NCBI GenBank assembly: GCA_021904315.1
Contig: CM038907.1
Coordinates: 26,605,223-26,669,222, forward strand
Source: Sphagnum magellanicum
Lineage: Eukaryota > Streptophyta > Sphagnopsida > Sphagnales > Sphagnaceae
Length of the DNA: 64,000 bases
Direction: 5' to 3'
In this document: in pieces, positions 59,935-64,000 of the stretch
Position numbering within the stretch: position 1 is the first letter of the stretch
Layout: the number at the start of each line of letters is the position of its first letter
Notes under the pieces: generated by a model
Seen by the model: the letters and a program-made list of their open reading frames with translations, nothing else
Told to the model about the DNA's origin: nothing
Database searches by the model: none
Position numbers and translations under genes: made by a program

Positions 59935-60400
59935 CAGGTCTTCCAAAGATTGTTGCGTTTACTCCTGTTTGCAGGCATTTAGGCTGTCTCACTAGGTACA
60001 CTATGACATATGAAGTTCATCTGCTTCTCATTCCATCAAATCTCAGAAGGCTTGTCCTATTTCCATTCTATGCAATTAGTCACTCAGTGGGGATGAAGAG
60101 TGTTTCAGTTTCTGGTGACTAAATCACAATTGGCAACCTACAGTTTGAAAAAGACTAATGGAGAGGGTTGTGAATTACAGGTTTCATGGGGAGAAGACAG
60201 TGGATGCTTTGGTGGAATGGGTGGCAACATCCCTTCTCAAGTTGCCTCGCATCTTGTACGATGGTGCTAAAGGCTTGGTAACCCACAATACCCACTATCT
60301 GAGTAATAGTTTTATGGTTGAAGTTCTACAAGGTTGCCTCTGTTGCCTTTGTCTTGAATTTGCAACAGCCCACTTTATACTTGTGTGAAGTTTTGATTAG
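59935..60400 (+). pseudogene. Fragment resembling the thioredoxin-like region of plant ER J-domain proteins
   Basis: A piece near 59,937-60,000 reads GLPKIVAFTPVC followed by GCLTRY. From 60,158 comes YRFHGEKTVDALVEWVATSL, then KLPRILYDGAKGL, and in another frame from about 60,328 KVASVAFVLN. This order (LPxLVAF..C..DCxTRY, RFxGExxVDAVxxWxAT..LxLPRILYYSKE, then SFAFVL) is what I recall from plant DnaJ/thioredoxin-fold proteins of the ER. Intron-like gaps remain, so it would be a DNA-level capture rather than a processed copy. At least one frame change is present and the J domain is absent. Confidence 0.4.
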
Positions 60401-61968
60401 TCAGGTTTTTGGATCTTTAGTTCAGAGAATGCACACAACAATTGATTGCAGAGTGCTTCTGGAAGGGAATCATGGCCTTGCCATGGTGAACCCAAATCAT
60501 GAATCCAAGCTGATTACCTGATCATTTGTTGGGTGAAATACATGCAGATGACAGATGTAATCTAGAAAACAGGTCTTCACTTAATTTTTCTTTGCCTGCA
60601 CTGTTGGTGATGACATACATGATGTTGATGAATATTATTGCTTCCATGCTTTGTTGGAAATTACATTGAGCAGAGCTGTGTTTATAATGGTAGGAATTCA
60701 GTGTTCAACATTAAGCTTCTAGGACAACAAACAAAAAAACGAAATTAGATCAAAGAATGCTTTCTGGGACTTCGCATATTTTCTTGTGTGGAAACTTAGC
60801 AAAACTGGTTTGTGCTTTTTCTTCTTCACCTTGAACCAAATTTGCAAGTGGTTGTTTGTTTATACTCGAAGCTGCTGCACACAAATTAAGAACTCTGAAG
60901 ACAATTCCTTTGCTGTAGTAGATTCTGTTGTTGAAAGATTGTCTATCCAGTGTCGATAGATAGTTCCTAGTACAGTACTACGTAGGATCTGGATCTGAAT
61001 TTGACCACTGCACTGCTGAAAGAAAGTCTCCTTTCAGAAGTTCGGATTCCGGAATAACCCCAGGCCCTTGCGTGGCAATAGAATTTTTTCTCACGTCGTT
61101 CTTTTGTATATAGTCGAACATTTGCACTTCCTCTATGATTGGAATTGCGTACAGGAAGTTGTTGCTCATGAAGTAGGTGTGCAACTCTGGTATAATGTGG
61201 GGTCCCTTCACTTGTGAAAGTCATGAGAGATTGCTGTTACGTATGGCATGGTATTGCGACGCTTGTAACCCCTAATCTTGCTTTCCAGGAGTCAGCCACT
61301 CCTGAGTTTCTATATCCAATCCATTTCATGCACCCTCCAAAGTACTAGGGTTTCAAATTTTGACAGTAGTTGTTTCTGCAGTTGCAACAAAATGAGGTCA
61401 AGGTTGAGATCATGTCTCCTGACATACCTATTTGTGTTCCTTTCATGAGAATCTGTAAATCGTTGGTCTGTGAATGATCAGTCCTTGCATCTCATTGGGA
61501 GCTGCGGTTATAACCTTTTTCTCCTTTTCACGCACCTTCTAATTTGCCTTCTGTGGCTTGCAACAATTGAGAGCAAGTCTTTCAGCCAAAGCAAATATTG
61601 AAAGGACCACTGGCAGATGATGGTGGGCAAGGATTTTGCTTTGCAATGAAGAACTGCAGCTTCAAGCAGTACTCAGGCCACATCCAGTAACACCCCATGG
61701 GATGACATTCAGGGAGTTGATGGCACATGCACACATCTTCAAGCATTTGTAGATCTGCTACGGACAATTGATGTTACAATGCAAATGGTGCTAAGTGCTG
61801 CTGCTTGTTAGTCATACCAGTTGGAAAATGGTATGCAGAGCAGAGATAGCTAGTTCATTTCCATTGATTTCACCTCCTTGATCCTGGGCCCTGACAAATA
61901 TATAATAGGATTTTTGCACTCTGTCAGCTTTTAGTGGGAAGAGCAAAACCCTGGACACACTTGTGCCC
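60401..61968. other. Insertion core without a recognised gene
   Basis: GC-richer, host-like sequence. A 77-codon minus-strand frame (60,978-61,211; for example FMSNNFLYAIPIIEEVQMF) has reasonable composition but no family I know. Confidence 0.3.
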
Positions 61969-62465
61969 CTTGCAGAGGAATGGTAGAAATTGAAATGGTG
62001 TTAAAGGTCAGGGAGGTGGGTGAGAGTCTTGATACTCTGTTCAAGCACCAGGATTGCCAAGACAGGGAAGCAATGCTTATTCGGGCAAGCTTTTCCAACG
62101 TAGGAGAGAGTTTGATTGGTGGCTTGACCCTGGGATCCAAGCGAGCAGTTGTTTGTGCAGAACCTTCAAACACCTCCTGTCCTTCAGCAACATTGATGTT
62201 GTCTACTTCTCCTTCAAAGGCCACAATTGCAAGCTCACATGCAAGCTTTGTGTCTTCACAACCCATTCCCATTGTCCTGCAAGAGAAACACAATCCATAT
62301 GTTACAGACAAGGGACATTTGGTCACATGGCTAGATGCCATGAAAGCTCAATCTCCTCCCCAGTTCCACTCTCTTCATGGAGATACTCCTGAATCATATG
62401 ACATGGAGGCAGCAGAATATGCAGCTTGGCTTGTAAGCAACAAGAACTTCAAAACCCTCGAGTGA
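61969..62465 (+). CDS. Uncharacterised 161-aa frame, possibly the last exon of a captured host gene
   Basis: The frame from ATG 61,980 to TGA 62,465 sits directly after a good acceptor (TGTGCCCCTTGCAG|AG, 61,968). The product is Ser-rich in the middle and ends with HGDTPESYDMEAAEYAAWLV then SNKNFKTLE, a plausible helical C-terminus. I do not recognise the family. An antisense frame of 136 codons overlaps and is judged a shadow. Confidence 0.3.
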
Positions 62466-62649
62466 AGATTTGGATGGTAGATAGGGAGTTGCAATGGTTG
62501 GGCTTCTACTGTACATTTATTCTTTCATAATTGCTAGCCACACTCTCATGGAGTTTTTCATCTGGTTTTTGAGTCTGCTTCTTGAGTCCTTGTTGACATA
62601 AGTGTCACTATGGATACCTGCCAGCTAAGATATGGAAGAATGCTGATTG

Positions 62650-63080
62650 AAAAGTAACATAAATAACAAGAATATAACATTGAGTCAATATTGAATATCT
62701 AGTTTGTAGCTATGTTGTTGCAACATTGCATCCCCTATGTTCAACAATGCACATGCAATGCAAATACGATGTTGAAAAAATATGAGTACAACATAAATAC
62801 AAAATATACCCAACATGAATACAATATAGAATCAATACAATAATAGAGATTGTAACCATATTGTAACAACATTGTATCATTTACAACTAAAAATGCATAT
62901 CCAATATAATCATAATATTAATGCAATATCATTACAATATGGACATAATGTGAATACAACATGGCAAATAACATAAATACAATGCAAATATGATGCTACA
63001 TCAATTATCATTGAAACAATACCAAAATTAAATCAATACAATCTAAATTGTTTCAATGCCTATTTTATACGAACAAAGCA
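62650..63080 (-). repeat. Right subterminal repeat array
   Basis: AT-rich words (ACAATATGGACATAATG, AACATTGTATCAT) mirror those at 56,920-57,540 when read on the opposite strand, which supports both arrays belonging to one element. Confidence 0.6.
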
Positions 63081-63153
63081 CTAAACCTTGGACATCTTGT
63101 AAAAGTATTGTGAAAGCACTTAAATAGCACTAATACAAAAGGGTCCCCACTTT

Positions 63154-64000
63154 GTGATGGATAGTGGAGAACCTAATACACCATGTTCTTCAAACACACT
63201 TTCCAACTCCATCCCATGTGTTTCCAACTACTCTTTCATTATGGGGAACCAACTCACCAAGAAGGAGAGACACCAGGTCACAAACTTGTTAATTAAATAT
63301 GAGAATTTGTTCGCATTCTCAATGAAAGACTTAGGTAGGTGTAAGACCATGCAGTTCTCTATAAACCTTATAGATGAGATCCATTTATCAGAGGAGGCAT
63401 AGGTTGAACAAGCATGAGTGGGAATTGATAGATGAAAGATGCAAAGAGCTCCATGAGGCTGGTCTCATTCAGCCATCAATATCTAATTTCGTAGCCACTA
63501 TAGTATTGCTAGCAAAGAAAGATTCAGCTAGATTATGGACTGAAAAAAGGATGTGCGGGGATTATAGGCTTTTGAATTTGGTTACACCTCAAGATAGGTA
63601 CTGCATGCCCATCCTTGAAAAACTATTTGATAGCATTGGAAACTCAAACATCTTCACAATTATGGATATGAGGCAACGCTTCAACTAGATTGTGCTCGTT
63701 GCAAAGGATTGCAAGAAAACGACATTCCATGGAAGTAACAAGTTTTGGGAATTGCTTGTGATGCCTTTTGGATTGAAGAATGCACTTGTCTTCTTTTAGT
63801 GAATCATTGTTTTCAAAGGGGCAGATTTCCTGAAGTGTTACATAGATGACGTCCTAGTGCATAGCAAGGGATTCTTGTAACTCTTCTTCATTTTGAGGAG
63901 TTATTTAAGAGACTCCACGAAATCAATATGAAGATCCATCTTAAAAAGTGTGAGTTTGTTGTCACCTTAGTAGTCTACCTTGGACACAAAATTTTGCCAA
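63154..64000 (+). pseudogene. Ty3/gypsy reverse transcriptase region (fossil), continues past the window
   Basis: The order of gypsy reverse-transcriptase landmarks is plain: a KYENLFAFSMKDLG lead-in, ELHEAGLIQPS, a CGDYRLLNLVTPQDRYCMP block, an IFTIMDM stretch, then VMPFGLKNA, a CYIDDVLVHS-like box and, near the window end, a KCEFVV...YLGH block. It is collinear with the gag/protease/methyltransferase parts to the left and is broken. Confidence 0.85.

Larger units (their letters stand above)
56881..63142. mobile_element. ~6.26-kb TIR-bounded insertion carrying host-like sequence, inside the gypsy fossil
   Basis: The left end TTCTTTGTATGAGTGC and the right end GCACTAATACAAAAGG are inverted copies, and the match continues inward (GTGCTTTTACAACACC and its partner at 63,101-63,117) after a 10-bp offset. 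Inside both ends lie 450-700 bp of AT-rich subterminal repeats made of CAATGTTGATACAAT-like words (56,920-57,540 and 62,650-63,080). The core (57,700-62,500) is GC-richer and host-like. No transposase is seen, so this would be non-autonomous, perhaps a MULE/Pack-type gene carrier. A clear target duplication was not found. Confidence 0.5.
52818..64000 (+). mobile_element. Ty3/gypsy retrotransposon fossil with a DNA methyltransferase domain; runs past the window end
   Basis: Parts in order on plus: gag (about 52,820-53,770), two CCHC zinc knuckles (about 53,990-54,110), an aspartic-protease-like region (about 55,200-55,450), a cytosine-5 DNA methyltransferase domain (about 55,980-56,740) and a gypsy-type reverse transcriptase (63,154 to the window end). 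Between methyltransferase and reverse transcriptase sits a ~6.26-kb insertion with inverted ends. RNase H, integrase and the 3' LTR would lie beyond 64,000. The element is clearly broken, with many breaks, and looks old. Retrotransposon-borne methyltransferases are known from a charophyte alga and dinoflagellates (from memory). Confidence 0.8.

Noticed and set aside
61931-62341. A 136-codon minus-strand open frame
   Set aside because: Antisense to the plus frame at 61,980-62,465, which has a better splice acceptor and composition.
56881-63142. The 57.7-62.5 kb host-like sequence as a native gene locus with unrelated gypsy pieces on each side
   Set aside because: The gypsy parts are on the same strand and in the proper order, and the gap is bounded by inverted ends with mirrored subterminal arrays, so insertion is the simpler reading. 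It is not excluded.

Overview
The window is nuclear DNA from a land plant. It has a chloroplast-targeted thioredoxin-like gene with plant-type introns, an Aux/IAA-family auxin-signalling gene, interstitial TTTAGGG-type telomere motifs, and many plant transposon families (hAT, PIF/Harbinger, CACTA, Ty3/gypsy, LINE, tRNA-like SINEs). Gene density is very low (two convincing host genes in 64 kb) and the spacer is AT-rich and repeat-laden. That suggests a large, repeat-rich genome, perhaps a non-flowering lineage, but I cannot name the species.

Left part (1-4.9 kb): a four-exon, minus-strand gene for a plastid thioredoxin-like protein (exons 702-848, 1151-1282, 1850-1893, 2177-2507), then low-complexity spacer and a 372-bp Tourist-like MITE with TTA target duplications. 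From 6.9 to 9.95 kb lies a decayed hAT transposase, split by a solo LTR that sits between two copies of a ~111-bp piece of the hAT itself. From 10 to 16.4 kb is AT-rich spacer. At 16.4-17.8 kb a second copy of the Tourist-like MITE carries ~1 kb of GC-richer, host-like sequence.

Middle (18-43 kb): almost entirely fossil repeats. These include an 84-bp tandem array (21.4 kb), a second hAT (23.1-24.7 kb), CCTAGG-like low-complexity tracts with three tRNA-like remnants (25.5-31 kb), a 60-bp-arm hairpin (29.25 kb), three degenerate telomere-like arrays (27.6, 34.35 and 35.7 kb), one of them inside a PIF/Harbinger transposase, a solo LTR with perfect 5-bp target duplication (37.55-38.44 kb), a CACTA MITE, a three-copy ~200-bp repeat (40.2-40.8 kb) and another MITE (42.5 kb).

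Right part (43.7-64 kb): a GC-rich leader and then an IAA33-like non-canonical Aux/IAA gene (45,252-47,939, possibly to 48,128). It has a long disordered N-terminus, a nuclear-localisation motif, two EAR-like LxLxL motifs, no degron, and a C-terminal PB1 domain. It is followed by a LINE fragment (50.15-51.24 kb) and then the most unusual object: a broken Ty3/gypsy retrotransposon (coding from ~52.8 kb to beyond the window end) that carries a cytosine-5 DNA methyltransferase domain between its protease and reverse-transcriptase regions. The element is split by a ~6.26-kb insertion with terminal inverted repeats (56,881-63,142). The insertion carries intron-containing, host-like sequence, including a fragment resembling the thioredoxin-like part of plant ER J-domain proteins.
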